The position numbers and the translations under genes were made by a program. Below are positions 7,697 to 15,243 of a stretch of DNA of 26,801 bases, in pieces. The DNA comes from Bacteroidota bacterium (GTDB lineage: Bacteria; Bacteroidota; Bacteroidia; Bacteroidales; Rikenellaceae). The first letter of the stretch is position 1. Each line of letters starts with the position of its first letter. The notes beneath the pieces are model-generated. The model had not been told where the DNA came from and did no database searches. It worked only from the letters and a program-made list of their open reading frames with translations. The stretch is from assembly GCA_023413645.1 (NCBI GenBank), contig JAEZPN010000078.1:1-26801 (forward strand). Direction: 5' to 3'.

Positions 7697-8827
7697 ATGA
7701 AATTTTTCCTTAAAATATCGCTCGTCATCTTAACCCTCTCATTATGCGTGGGTTGTGTTGACGTGCCTCCATATGGTGCTGAGCGCTTCGAGACCACTAT
7801 TTACGAGCCATTCTACGCATCGGGCTACACAATAGATGAGGACGAGGCGGGAAACACCCTTATTCGTGTGACGCGCCCATGGCAGGGTAGCGCCCTCGAG
7901 GAGCAGACGTTGGCGATATTTGCCACAGAGGAGGCAGCAAAGGGTTACACAGGACAGTACATCGTGGGTCATGCCGATAGGGTAGTCTGCATGTCGACGA
8001 GTCATATCGCGATGCTCGATGCCATAGAGCGTGTGGATGCCGTTGTGGGTGTATCGGGAAAGCAGTATATTACAAATGAACATGTTGCGAAGAACCCCGC
8101 GGTGAAGGATATAGGCTATGACAGCAATCTCAACTACGAGGCCCTCGTGTTGTTAAACCCCGATGTGGTACTTATGTATGGTGTGTCGGCGGCAAACGAC
8201 GCGGTTACGGCGAAGCTCCGTGACCTTGATATCCCATATCTCTATCTTGGTGACTACACCGAGGAGTCGCCATTGGGTAAGGCTGAGTGGGTTATCGCTA
8301 TTGCCGAGATTATGGGTTGCCGCGAGAGGGGCGAGGAGGTTTTCTCGCAAATTGCACAGCGCTATAACGATGTGCGTAGCAGTGTGGTACGCAAGGTCGA
8401 TGCCCCCAAGGTGATGTTCAACCTCCCATATCAAGATGTGTGGTATATGCCCTCGGATGACAGCTACATGGTGCAGCTTGTAGAGGATGCGGGTGGTCAA
8501 TATATATATAAAGGTAAGAATCCCACGGGTGGCTCTAAGGGAATCAGCCTCGAGAAGGCATATATGCTTGTGTCAGACACCGATATATGGCTAAATGCTG
8601 GGCAGTGCTCGACTATGGAGGAGTTGCGTAGCAGCGCTCCTCACTTTGTTAACACGCCTGTTGTGCTCGCTGGCGAGGTATACAACAACAACCGTCGTCG
8701 CACCTTGGCTGGCGGTAGCGACTTCTGGGAGTCGGCTATCGTGCGCCCCGATGTGGTGTTGAGTGACCTTGTGACAATCATCGCGGGAACTGGCGAGGAT
8801 ACTTTCTACTATCAGCAACTTAAGTAA
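7697..8827 (+). CDS. ABC importer substrate-binding lipoprotein (siderophore/heme/cobalamin type)
   Basis: This 376-residue protein begins with a lipoprotein signal peptide (basic MKFFLK, hydrophobic core, Cys at residue 20 in CVGC), so it is probably anchored facing the periplasm. The remainder resembles the periplasmic binding fold of the BtuF/FhuD/FepB family. Typical features are the strand after RVVCMSTSH, the segment DAVVGVSGK, and NYEALVLLNPDVVLMYG, the family pattern in which 'E-L/N-P-D-V-V' precedes the first lobe end. Such proteins bind Fe3+-siderophores, heme or vitamin B12 and deliver them to the permease. The first ~85 residues after the signal are an extra region common in Bacteroidota members. 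The stop overlaps the permease start by one base. The substrate is unknown, and no TonB-dependent receptor lies beside it. Confidence 0.88.
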   Translation: MKFFLKISLVILTLSLCVGCVDVPPYGAERFETTIYEPFYASGYTIDEDEAGNTLIRVTRPWQGSALEEQTLAIFATEEAAKGYTGQYIVGHADRVVCMSTSHIAMLDAIERVDAVVGVSGKQYITNEHVAKNPAVKDIGYDSNLNYEALVLLNPDVVLMYGVSAANDAVTAKLRDLDIPYLYLGDYTEESPLGKAEWVIAIAEIMGCRERGEEVFSQIAQRYNDVRSSVVRKVDAPKVMFNLPYQDVWYMPSDDSYMVQLVEDAGGQYIYKGKNPTGGSKGISLEKAYMLVSDTDIWLNAGQCSTMEELRSSAPHFVNTPVVLAGEVYNNNRRRTLAGGSDFWESAIVRPDVVLSDLVTIIAGTGEDTFYYQQLK

Positions 8828-9855
8828 TGGAACGCACTAAGCAACATAGACTCGCTATTACGCTCTTCGTGCTCTTGGGCATCGTGCTTGTGGCTCTCGC
8901 CATCGCCGATATGCTCATAGGTACGGAGTCTATCCCTGTGCGCGAGATTATATCGTCGCTATGGGGCGATGTGAGCGAGCAGTATGAGACAATCATCTAT
9001 AAGTTGCGTATGCCCAAGGTCATCGTGGCTATCGTTGCGGGCATGGCACTCTCGGCGAGTGGTCTTTTGATGCAGACGCTCTTTCGTAACCCCCTGGCGG
9101 GACCCTATGTGCTCGGTATAAACTCGGGTGCGAGCTTCGCTGTGGCGCTCTTTACGTTGGCTGTGCCAATGATGTCGGCAAAGATGTCGTGGCTATACAA
9201 CATTGGCGTTACAGGTGTCGCGCTTATAGGCTCGGCAGTGATTCTGCTGATGATTATGGCGCTATCACGTAAGATAAAGAGCATCAGCACGATACTCATT
9301 CTCGGCATGATGCTTGGCTCGGCAATTTCTGCTGTAGTGGGCATATTGCAATATATGGGTACAGAGGAGTCGCTCAAGGCCTTTGTGGTATGGACAATGG
9401 GTTCGCTGTCGAATGTCGACATTGCGGAGTTATATATCTTCGTCCCCGTGGTTATCGTGGGACTTATCTTGTCGCTGGTGGCTGTAAAACCTCTAAATAT
9501 GTTACTCTTGGGCGAGGGTAATGCCCGCACTTTGGGTCTTAATATAGGGCTCTCGCGAGCTATAATCTTTGTGGCAACAACGCTCCTTGCCGGTACTGTT
9601 ACGGCATATTGTGGTCCCATTGGCTTTGTGGGTCTTGCCATGCCACACCTTGCGCGCATGACCTTCCGCACGTCGGACCATCGTGTGCTTATGCCTGCGG
9701 CGATGTTGTGGGGTGGCGTGTCGATGCTCTTGTGCTGCTTGCTTAGCGATGTCATAGCGCGCTATAGCGTTATACTTCCTGTAAATACGCTCACCGCACT
9801 TTTGGGTGTACCCATCATCATATTTGTTGTACTTCGTAACCGCAACCGTCAATAA
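8827..9855 (+). CDS. ABC importer permease, FecCD/BtuC family
   Basis: This 342-residue inner-membrane protein has about nine to ten hydrophobic segments. It carries the family motifs FRNPLAGPYVLGINSGASF (about residues 89-107) and GPIGFVGLAMPHLAR near residue 265, the latter being the cytoplasmic loop that contacts the ATPase. Members work as homodimers and form the channel for iron-siderophore, heme or cobalamin. The start ATG overlaps the TAA of the binding protein by one base, and its own TAA overlaps the ATPase ATG, so the three genes are translationally coupled. Confidence 0.95.
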   Translation: MERTKQHRLAITLFVLLGIVLVALAIADMLIGTESIPVREIISSLWGDVSEQYETIIYKLRMPKVIVAIVAGMALSASGLLMQTLFRNPLAGPYVLGINSGASFAVALFTLAVPMMSAKMSWLYNIGVTGVALIGSAVILLMIMALSRKIKSISTILILGMMLGSAISAVVGILQYMGTEESLKAFVVWTMGSLSNVDIAELYIFVPVVIVGLILSLVAVKPLNMLLLGEGNARTLGLNIGLSRAIIFVATTLLAGTVTAYCGPIGFVGLAMPHLARMTFRTSDHRVLMPAAMLWGGVSMLLCCLLSDVIARYSVILPVNTLTALLGVPIIIFVVLRNRNRQ

Positions 9856-10610
9856 TGATTAAGCTAAACGACATAACGCTCGCATTTGGTGAGCGAAGGC
9901 TTATTGAGCACGCCTCGGCACACTTCGAGTGTGGCAAGATGACGGCGTTGTTGGGTCGTAATGGCACGGGAAAGAGTACACTTTTGCGTGCTATCGCAGC
10001 GTTGGGTAGGTTGCAGAGCGGAACTATAGAGATTGGAGGACGCGATCTGCGAGAACTATCAAGCGCTGAGCTTGCCCGCATGATAGCCTTTGTGAGCACA
10101 GAGCGCATATCTGTTGAGGCGATGACGGCTTACGACTTGGTTGCTGTGGGACGTTCGCCATATACCGGATGGAGTGGTAAGCTTCGTAGTTGCGACCATG
10201 AGGTTATCGAGCGCTCTATACGCATTGCTGGCGTTGAACATCTTGCTAATAGATATGTCGATACGCTCTCGGATGGCGAGTGTCAGAGGGTGATGATAGC
10301 CAGAGCCTTGGCGCAAGATACGCCCGCGATACTACTCGATGAGCCTACGTCGTACCTCGATATGCCCAATCGCTATGAGTTATGCACGCTCTTGGGGCGC
10401 TTGGCACACGACGAGGGTAAGTGTGTTTTATACTCTACACATGAACTCGATATTGCCCTTACGCTATCGGATAGCATAGCCCTTGTAGATACTCCGCAGC
10501 TGTTGTATATGCCTACTCGTGAGATGATTGCGTCGGGCAGCATAGAGCGCCTGTTTGATAGTCCATACATCAGGTTTGATGCCTCCACACGCTCGATACA
10601 TCTTAAGTAG
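9855..10610 (+). CDS. ABC importer ATPase, FecE/BtuD family
   Basis: This 251-residue nucleotide-binding protein completes the importer. Visible motifs are Walker A GRNGTGKST (34-42), the ABC signature LSDGE (138-142) and Walker B ILLDEPT (159-165), the D-loop (SYLD), and the switch His196 in YSTHELD. The signature has Asp in place of the second Gly, as in other FecE-like ATPases. It powers uptake from the periplasm through the permease encoded just upstream. The operon ends here; no strong terminator was found in the following ~70 bases. Confidence 0.95.
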   Translation: MIKLNDITLAFGERRLIEHASAHFECGKMTALLGRNGTGKSTLLRAIAALGRLQSGTIEIGGRDLRELSSAELARMIAFVSTERISVEAMTAYDLVAVGRSPYTGWSGKLRSCDHEVIERSIRIAGVEHLANRYVDTLSDGECQRVMIARALAQDTPAILLDEPTSYLDMPNRYELCTLLGRLAHDEGKCVLYSTHELDIALTLSDSIALVDTPQLLYMPTREMIASGSIERLFDSPYIRFDASTRSIHLK

Positions 10611-10663
10611 TGGGTGGTGGGTATAAGCTTTTTGTCGAGAATTTAATTTTTTTCACAAATTCC

Positions 10664-10694
10664 TTTGCCGAATAGAAAATTTTGTGTACCTTTG
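10664..10694 (+). promoter_or_regulatory. Promoter of tRNA-Glu
   Basis: TTTG (10664-10667), a 19-base spacer and TACCTTTG (10687-10694) give a full Bacteroidota promoter. The tRNA begins 41 bases after the -7 box, which leaves a short 5' leader to be removed. Confidence 0.85.
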
Positions 10695-10735
10695 CGCCGC
10701 TAAACTGCTCACATATACGTAGCTGTTAGTGGTAA

Positions 10736-10807
10736 GGCCCGTTCGTCTATCGGTTAGGACACAAGATTTTCATTCTTGAAAGACGAGTTCGACTCTCGTA
10801 CGGGCTA
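10736..10807 (+). tRNA. tRNA-Glu (anticodon TTC)
   Basis: This 72-base cloverleaf has acceptor arms GGCCCGT and ACGGGCT (one G-T end pair) with discriminator A. The D arm is GTCTATCGGTTAGGAC. The anticodon stem CAAGA/TCTTG has loop TTTTCAT (anticodon TTC), and the T arm is ACGAG/CTCGT with TTCGACT. CCA is not encoded. Confidence 0.95.
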
Positions 10808-10815
10808 CTCTTGGC

Positions 10816-10838
10816 GTGTCACACTTTTGGTGTGGTGC
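10816..10838 (+). other. Hairpin between tRNA-Glu and rpsT
   Basis: GTGTCACAC (10816-10824) pairs with GTGTGGTGC (10830-10838) with some G-T pairs around a TTTTG loop. It sits 8 bases after the tRNA and may help 3' processing. The putative -33 TTTG of the rpsT promoter lies in this loop. There is no direct T run, so it is a poor terminator. Confidence 0.45.
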
Positions 10839-10858
10839 GTGCGGTTTGAATATTTTTG
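10826..10858 (+). promoter_or_regulatory. Promoter of rpsT
   Basis: TTTG (10826-10829), a 21-base spacer and TATTTTTG (10851-10858) match the -33/-7 pattern. Transcription would start near 10864, giving an rpsT leader of about 136 bases. Confidence 0.65.
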
Positions 10859-10861
10859 AGG

Positions 10862-10999
10862 AGCGGGCTATGAGCCTATCCGAAAGCGACTACGGTCGTC
10901 ATGATGTGCTGGCTGACAAGCACTGCTTGGGGGAGACTCCGGTGAAAGTCGGCAAAAACAAAGAAACATAAAAAGTAAAAAACATAACAAAGAAAAACT
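10862..10999 (+). promoter_or_regulatory. Structured 5' leader of rpsT, possible autoregulatory element
   Basis: The leader can form a series of short hairpins: GGCT/AGCC (near 10866-10876), CGAC/GTCG (about 10887-10898), GTGCT/AGCAC (about 10906-10923), GGAG/CTCC (about 10932-10940) and CCG/CGG, before an A-rich unstructured stretch leading to the start codon. S20 is autoregulated in E. coli, so a binding site here is plausible, but I do not recognise a known leader family. The leader also contains a 33-codon frame from ATG 10870 to TAA 10971, described among the findings. Confidence 0.45.
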
Positions 11000-11251
11000 A
11001 TGGCAAACCACAAGTCATCTAAGAAGAGAATTCGTCAGACCGTTACAAAGCGTGCACACAACCGTCTTTACCACAAGACAACTCGTAATGCAGTTAAGGC
11101 ATTGCGCAACACTTCAGAGCGTAGCGCAGCTGAGGCTCTTTTGCCAAAGGTAAGCTCTATGTTGGATAAGCTCGCAAAGCACAACATTATCCACAAGAAC
11201 AAGGCTGCAAACCTTAAGAGCTCACTCGCTTTGCACGTTAACGCATTGTAA
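11000..11251 (+). CDS. rpsT: 30S ribosomal protein S20
   Basis: This small, very basic protein of 83 residues has the S20 pattern: MANHKSSKKRIRQ at the N-terminus, helical R/K-rich segments, and HNIIHKNKAANLKSSLALHVN at the C-terminus. S20 binds 16S rRNA early in 30S assembly. The length is typical. It stands alone between its own promoter/leader and a strong terminator. Confidence 0.97.
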   Translation: MANHKSSKKRIRQTVTKRAHNRLYHKTTRNAVKALRNTSERSAAEALLPKVSSMLDKLAKHNIIHKNKAANLKSSLALHVNAL

Positions 11252-11273
11252 TTTGCGTTTTACGACAAAGATT

Positions 11274-11308
11274 AGAGGCTGCCAACGATGGTGGCCTCTA
11301 TTTTTTTT
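11274..11308 (+). terminator. Terminator of rpsT
   Basis: A 10-bp stem, AGAGGCTGCC (11274-11283) with GGTGGCCTCT (11290-11299), encloses a 6-base loop and is followed by a run of eight T (11301-11308). Confidence 0.92.
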
Positions 11309-11309
11309 G

Positions 11310-11317
11310 TATATTTG
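11310..11317 (+). promoter_or_regulatory. -7 promoter element for the CAT-like/msrA pair
   Basis: TATATTTG matches TAnnTTTG, directly after the rpsT terminator and 27 bases before the ATG at 11345. No clear -33 box is seen, because the terminator stem occupies that position. Confidence 0.55.
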
Positions 11318-11344
11318 TAAACGTATTTCAATATATCTATCATT

Positions 11345-11968
11345 ATGAGAGAGGTCAACCCCAAAGATACAAATCGTGCCAAGGCCTTCGAGCTGTGGAT
11401 GCGCTCACCAATGCCCATGGTGACTATGACCAAGACCTTCGATATTACCCACCTCAGGCGTGTAGCACGTCGCAAGGGTCTTAAGCTCAATATGCTAATG
11501 TGTTATGCCATAGGTCGTGCGGCAAGCGACTTCGGCGAGTTCTACTTGCTGCCCGTGGGGGATAAGCTGATGCAGTTCGACCACCTTGCGGTGAATACTA
11601 TCGTGATGACAAAGAGCGGTGGTATCAATACGTGCGATATTCCATATTCGGATGATGTTCACACCTTTGCGGCAGACTATTTGCGCCTTACGGAGCAAAC
11701 TGCAGCAAATGAGGAGGACTACAACCTCGGTGATGACTATATGGTTATCGGCACGTCGGCGCTTACGAAGTGTGAGTTAGACTCTGTTGTAAACCTCTAT
11801 GCGGGATTCTATAATAATCCCTTTGTTGTGTGGGGTAAATATCGCGAGGGGTTGTTCCGCACCACGCTTCCCATATCGTTCCAGTTTCACCATACGCAGA
11901 TGGATGGTCCCGTGTCTACGGGCTTCCTTAATAGGCTGCAAGAGGTGTTCGATAGTATAGAGTATTAG
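11345..11968 (+). CDS. CatA-like acyltransferase (chloramphenicol acetyltransferase fold)
   Basis: This 207-residue protein matches the trimeric CAT fold family. The catalytic motif is visible near the C-terminus as FHHTQMDGPVSTGFLNRL. His183 would be the general base, and Asp187 stands four residues later as in HHxxxDG of CAT. The N-terminus AFELWMRSPMPMVTMTKTFDIT is also family-like. Family members transfer acetyl groups from acetyl-CoA to hydroxyls. Classical CAT enzymes inactivate chloramphenicol, but chromosomal CAT-like proteins of Bacteroidota often have no known substrate, so I do not call this a resistance gene. msrA begins 2 bases after its stop. Confidence 0.85.
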   Translation: MREVNPKDTNRAKAFELWMRSPMPMVTMTKTFDITHLRRVARRKGLKLNMLMCYAIGRAASDFGEFYLLPVGDKLMQFDHLAVNTIVMTKSGGINTCDIPYSDDVHTFAADYLRLTEQTAANEEDYNLGDDYMVIGTSALTKCELDSVVNLYAGFYNNPFVVWGKYREGLFRTTLPISFQFHHTQMDGPVSTGFLNRLQEVFDSIEY

Positions 11969-11970
11969 TT

Positions 11971-12474
11971 ATGAAGGAGATATATTTGGCGGGTGGTTGC
12001 TTCTGGGGTACGGAGCACTACCTAAAGCAGATTCGTGGTGTCATTGCTACGGAAGTTGGCTATGCCAATGGTCGTGGCGAAAACCCAACATATGAGGAGG
12101 TATATACAGATACTACGGGTTTTGCGGAGTGCGTCAAGGTTGTCTACGACCCCGATATACTGCCACTTGAGAGGGTTGTTGAGTTATACTTCCACTCCAT
12201 TGACCCCATGTCGCTAAACAAGCAGGGTAACGACGTAGGTACACGCTACCGCACGGGCATATACTATACAGATGAGGCTGATAGGCCCGCTATCGAGGGC
12301 GTATATCGCGCTGTGGAGCAGAAGAGAGATGGAGCGATTGTGGTGGAGTTGGAGCCACTACACAACTTCTACACTGCTGAGGAGTATCATCAGGACTACT
12401 TGGATAAGAATCCCGCGGGCTATTGCCATCTTCCGTACTATCTCTTTGAGTATGCCCGCAAGGCGAATAAATAG
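11971..12474 (+). CDS. msrA: Peptide-methionine (S)-S-oxide reductase
   Basis: This 167-residue MsrA repairs oxidised methionine (S epimer) in proteins using thioredoxin. The active-site GGCFWG places the catalytic Cys at residue 10. Cys152 in PAGYCHLPYY is the likely resolving Cys. Other conserved parts are GYANG (30-34), GNDVGTRYRTGIYY (87-99) and the HNFYTAEEYHQDYL segment. There is no signal peptide and no fused MsrB domain, so it probably acts in the cytoplasm. It is 2 bases after the CAT-like gene and almost certainly co-transcribed with it. A second Msr of another type (fRMsr) is at 19544. Confidence 0.97.
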   Translation: MKEIYLAGGCFWGTEHYLKQIRGVIATEVGYANGRGENPTYEEVYTDTTGFAECVKVVYDPDILPLERVVELYFHSIDPMSLNKQGNDVGTRYRTGIYYTDEADRPAIEGVYRAVEQKRDGAIVVELEPLHNFYTAEEYHQDYLDKNPAGYCHLPYYLFEYARKANK

Positions 12475-12575
12475 GTGATCGCTATTTCGTTGAGGTGTTT
12501 GGATTATTGGTTGGGTTTTCGACGTAAAGGAGTGAAAAAGTGGTGGAAAAAACAGACTAAAAAGAATATTTTTCA

Positions 12576-12583
12576 TATCTTTG
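12576..12583 (+). promoter_or_regulatory. -7 promoter element of the Stealth-family gene
   Basis: TATCTTTG fits TAnnTTTG and lies 31 bases before the ATG at 12615. The 90 bases before it, after msrA, show no further gene or hairpin. Confidence 0.6.
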
Positions 12584-12614
12584 CGTTTTGAATATAAGAT
12601 AAAGAAGTCTAAGA

Positions 12615-13493
12615 ATGGATGTAGTAATTACATATGTAGATGGTCTTGATCCTCTTTGGCAGAAGGACTACGAGGAGCATACGAATATTCCAATCCTCGC
12701 TAAGCGCTTCCGCGATTGGGGTACATTGCGCTACCTTATGCGTGGCATCGAGGTAAACATGCCCTTTGTGGATAAGGTTCACCTCATCGTGGCACGCGAT
12801 AGCCAGGTGCCCGAGTGGGTTAACCGCGACACGGTGAATGTAGTGCTACACAAGGATATAATCCCCGAGCAGTTCTTGCCAACGTTCAACTGCAACCCCA
12901 TCGAGTTGCATATCCACCGTATTAAGGGCCTTTCGGAGCGATATATATACTTCAATGACGATGTCTTTCCGTTGAAGAAGTGCGAGGTTACAGACTTCTT
13001 CGTCAATGGCAAGGGTCAGCTAGGTATGAGCCGCCACCTCTTGTCGTTTGATATGTTCAAGAAGATATGCCGCAATTCGGATGTTGTGGCACGTCGTGCT
13101 CTCGGCATGAAGCCCTCGTTGTTCTTCTTGCGCCCACAGCACGTATGTACGCCAATGATTAAGAGTGAGTGTGAAGCGGTGTATGAGCGACAGAAGGAGG
13201 CTATCCACGCTTCGATAACCATGACGCGCACGGCGAAGAACATCAGCCAGTATATCTTCCTTAACTACATGTATCTCAATGGCACATTGGAAAATCGACG
13301 TCTCTCGAAGCGTCACTTCTCGTTGGGCATTACCTCTACGGAGAAGCTCCGCAAGTTCCTTCTCAATCCTACGAAGACCTTCACTTGTCTAAATGATGTG
13401 CAGCTCAGTGAGGAGCGCTATGAGGAGCTTCGCAGAGTGGTACTCGAGGCATTCGAGACGCTATTTCCAAATAAGTCGCGTTACGAGAAATAG
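12615..13493 (+). CDS. Stealth-family capsular/exopolysaccharide sugar-phosphate transferase
   Basis: This 292-residue protein has the conserved regions of the Stealth family, enzymes that transfer hexose-1-phosphate to glycans and form phosphodiester links. CR1 is MDVVITYVDGLDPLW at the N-terminus. CR2 runs from RFRDWGTLRYLMRGIE (31-46) through VPEWVN, LPTFNCNPIELHIHRIKGLSERY (88-110) and IYFNDDVFPL (111-120). Weaker CR3/CR4-like segments follow, such as ISQYIFLNYMYL and CLNDVQLSEERYEE. There is no signal peptide or membrane helix, so it probably acts at the cytoplasmic face. It faces the LicD/SDR/GT2 operon and is likely part of the same glycan pathway. The sugar and acceptor are unknown. 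Confidence 0.9.
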   Translation: MDVVITYVDGLDPLWQKDYEEHTNIPILAKRFRDWGTLRYLMRGIEVNMPFVDKVHLIVARDSQVPEWVNRDTVNVVLHKDIIPEQFLPTFNCNPIELHIHRIKGLSERYIYFNDDVFPLKKCEVTDFFVNGKGQLGMSRHLLSFDMFKKICRNSDVVARRALGMKPSLFFLRPQHVCTPMIKSECEAVYERQKEAIHASITMTRTAKNISQYIFLNYMYLNGTLENRRLSKRHFSLGITSTEKLRKFLLNPTKTFTCLNDVQLSEERYEELRRVVLEAFETLFPNKSRYEK

Positions 13494-13513
13494 ACTTATA
13501 TATAGTTAATAAT

Positions 13514-13543
13514 AAAGGAGTTATCCGTGTGGGTAACTCCTTT
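13514..13543. terminator. Convergent terminator between the Stealth-family and GT2 genes
   Basis: A 13-bp stem (AAAGGAGTTATCC at 13514-13526 with GGGTAACTCCTTT at 13531-13543, one G-T pair) encloses a GTGT loop. Plus-strand T-rich sequence follows, and AT-rich sequence precedes it for the minus strand. Confidence 0.8.
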
Positions 13544-13553
13544 GTTGTATCTG

Positions 13554-14495
13554 TTATTTAAACAATGCCACGAATTTTGTGAGTAGCTGTGCTACGATAG
13601 GCACGTCCGAGCCGCCACCCTTAATCTTTGCACCACGCACAGCCTTAGCAAGCCATGGGTACTCCTTGAAGAGGTCGAGGCGGTAGAATATCGAGTACCA
13701 ACCCATCTGTATCAAGATGTCGTCGAAGATACCAGCGATGGGGTTCTCGTTGCGAGGTACGTCGCGGTACTTGAGATAGAGGTCTATAAAGTTTAGTGAA
13801 TACTCGCGCTTGCGCTTACGGCGCTGCTGACCCGTCAAGGCGTTGGGGTTGCCCTTACGGTAGTGGTAGACATACTCGTCGAGGTAGGCGATACTCTTGG
13901 CATAGCCTATAAGCTGTGTCGTTACGTAGCAGTCCTCGGCATAGCCATACTTAGGTGAGTAGATGGTGTGCTCGGTGTATAGCGCATGGCGGAAGCACTT
14001 GTTCCACACGCTCGAATAGGAACAGTGGTTATACATGTTACGCACATACTTCGCCTGCTCGCCATTCTGGTATATACGCTCACGTTTATACTTCGATTTC
14101 GTGGGGTACTCCTTGACGTGGTTGAAGTAGATGACATCGGCATTCGTCTCCTCGATCTTTGCCGCAATCTTGGCTATAGAGTCACGCTCCACCCAGTCGT
14201 CCGAGTCAACGTGATATACATAGTCTCCTGTAACGTGCTCAAGACCCGTAACACGTGCCGCGGGGAGGCCTCCATTAGCCTTATGCACAATCTTTATCTG
14301 GTTGCGCAGATGGCTATACTTCCTCTCTATGACGTCCTCGAGAATCTCTATCGAACGATCCTTCGTGCCGTCGTTCACGAAGATAAACTCTATGTGTGGG
14401 TACGACTGCGAGAGCACCGACTCGGCAAACTCGGCGATGTAGTTCTCCACGCCGTAGATGGGCGCTATGATAGATATGGTAATGGGCGTTTTCAT
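13554..14495 (-). CDS. GT2-family glycosyltransferase
   Basis: This 313-residue GT-A fold glycosyltransferase begins with ISIIAPIYGVENYIAEFAES. It has the nucleotide-sugar region FIFVNDGTKDRS (38-49), NGGLPAARVTGLEHVTGDY (74-92) and the metal-binding DSDD (97-100). It lacks membrane segments apart from a hydrophobic patch near the C-terminus. Such enzymes add single sugars to surface glycans. It is the last gene of the minus-strand operon, 9 bases after the SDR gene. Donor and acceptor cannot be deduced. Confidence 0.93.
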   Translation of the reverse strand: MKTPITISIIAPIYGVENYIAEFAESVLSQSYPHIEFIFVNDGTKDRSIEILEDVIERKYSHLRNQIKIVHKANGGLPAARVTGLEHVTGDYVYHVDSDDWVERDSIAKIAAKIEETNADVIYFNHVKEYPTKSKYKRERIYQNGEQAKYVRNMYNHCSYSSVWNKCFRHALYTEHTIYSPKYGYAEDCYVTTQLIGYAKSIAYLDEYVYHYRKGNPNALTGQQRRKRKREYSLNFIDLYLKYRDVPRNENPIAGIFDDILIQMGWYSIFYRLDLFKEYPWLAKAVRGAKIKGGGSDVPIVAQLLTKFVALFK

Positions 14496-14504
14496 GGTTG
14501 TAGT

Positions 14505-15224
14505 TTACTTAAAGTTGTAGCCTCCGCTAACCTCTATAACAGAACCATTTACAAAGGCATTGTTGATGCAGAAGCGCACGGCATCTGCCACCTCGCTGGG
14601 CTCTGCAAAGCGCTTTACGGCGCTCTTGGCGTAGATATTTTGGCGTATATGTTCGGGTTTTGTTGCCTGCCACTCGGTCTCTACGAAACCTGGGGCTATG
14701 GCATTTACGGTTGTCCCTGTAGCCTCGAAGCACTTTACGAGGTTGAGCGCAAGGGCGTGTACTGCCGACTTAGATACTCCATATGCGAGCGATGTGCCGT
14801 GGGGGTATACACCCATAAGCGAACCGATGAAGATGATGCGGCTGTTGTGGGGTATAACGCCGTATATATCGCGAATGAGGTATAGGCTGCTGTTGAGGTT
14901 TACCTGCATGGTGCGCTCCCACTCCTCGTCGGTAATCTCTGTGAGCGAGCAACGTAGCGTAGTGCCAGCGTTGCATACGATGCAGTCTATGTGACCCTTT
15001 TTGAGCATCTCCTCGGCGAAGGCACGCATCGAGGCCTTATCTGCTTGGTCTGCCTTTACGATCTCGAAATTTGGGGATAGCGTGCTTAGCTCCTCGCGGC
15101 ACTTTGTGGCCGAGGTCTCATCGTGTGCATAGGTGACCACAACATGGTAACCCTCGCTAAGAAGCATCTTTGCTATGGCGAGGCCTATGCCCTTCGTTGC
15201 GCCCGTTACAATGGCATTTTTCAT
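14505..15224 (-). CDS. Short-chain dehydrogenase/reductase (FabG-like)
   Basis: This encodes 239 residues from ATG 15224. A longer open frame exists upstream, but it would run into the licD gene, and the protein from 15224 begins exactly with the Rossmann motif MKNAIVTGATKGIG. Other SDR marks are CNAG (84-87), catalytic Ser135, Tyr148 and Lys152 in YGVSK, and APG (177-179). The closest general type is FabG-like NAD(P)H reductase. Its location between licD and GT2 genes suggests that it makes or modifies a precursor for the glycan (inference), although a lipid role is possible. It starts 19 bases after the preceding licD gene. Confidence 0.9.
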   Translation of the reverse strand: MKNAIVTGATKGIGLAIAKMLLSEGYHVVVTYAHDETSATKCREELSTLSPNFEIVKADQADKASMRAFAEEMLKKGHIDCIVCNAGTTLRCSLTEITDEEWERTMQVNLNSSLYLIRDIYGVIPHNSRIIFIGSLMGVYPHGTSLAYGVSKSAVHALALNLVKCFEATGTTVNAIAPGFVETEWQATKPEHIRQNIYAKSAVKRFAEPSEVADAVRFCINNAFVNGSVIEVSGGYNFK

Positions 15225-15243
15225 ATGTGCTAAACTCTTTACG

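Noticed and set aside
9105..9755. A 216-codon minus-strand frame inside the permease gene
   Set aside because: It is antisense to a clear FecCD permease and has no family-like pattern.
11345..11968. Chloramphenicol resistance gene
   Set aside because: Only the fold and the His-Asp motif are seen. There is no mobile element nearby, and many chromosomal CAT-like proteins have no such activity, so the resistance call is not supported.
13986..14885. A 299-codon plus-strand frame antisense to the GT2 and SDR genes
   Set aside because: It crosses the boundary of two genes with clear catalytic motifs on the other strand. The translation has no recognisable domain and comes from codon mirror effects.
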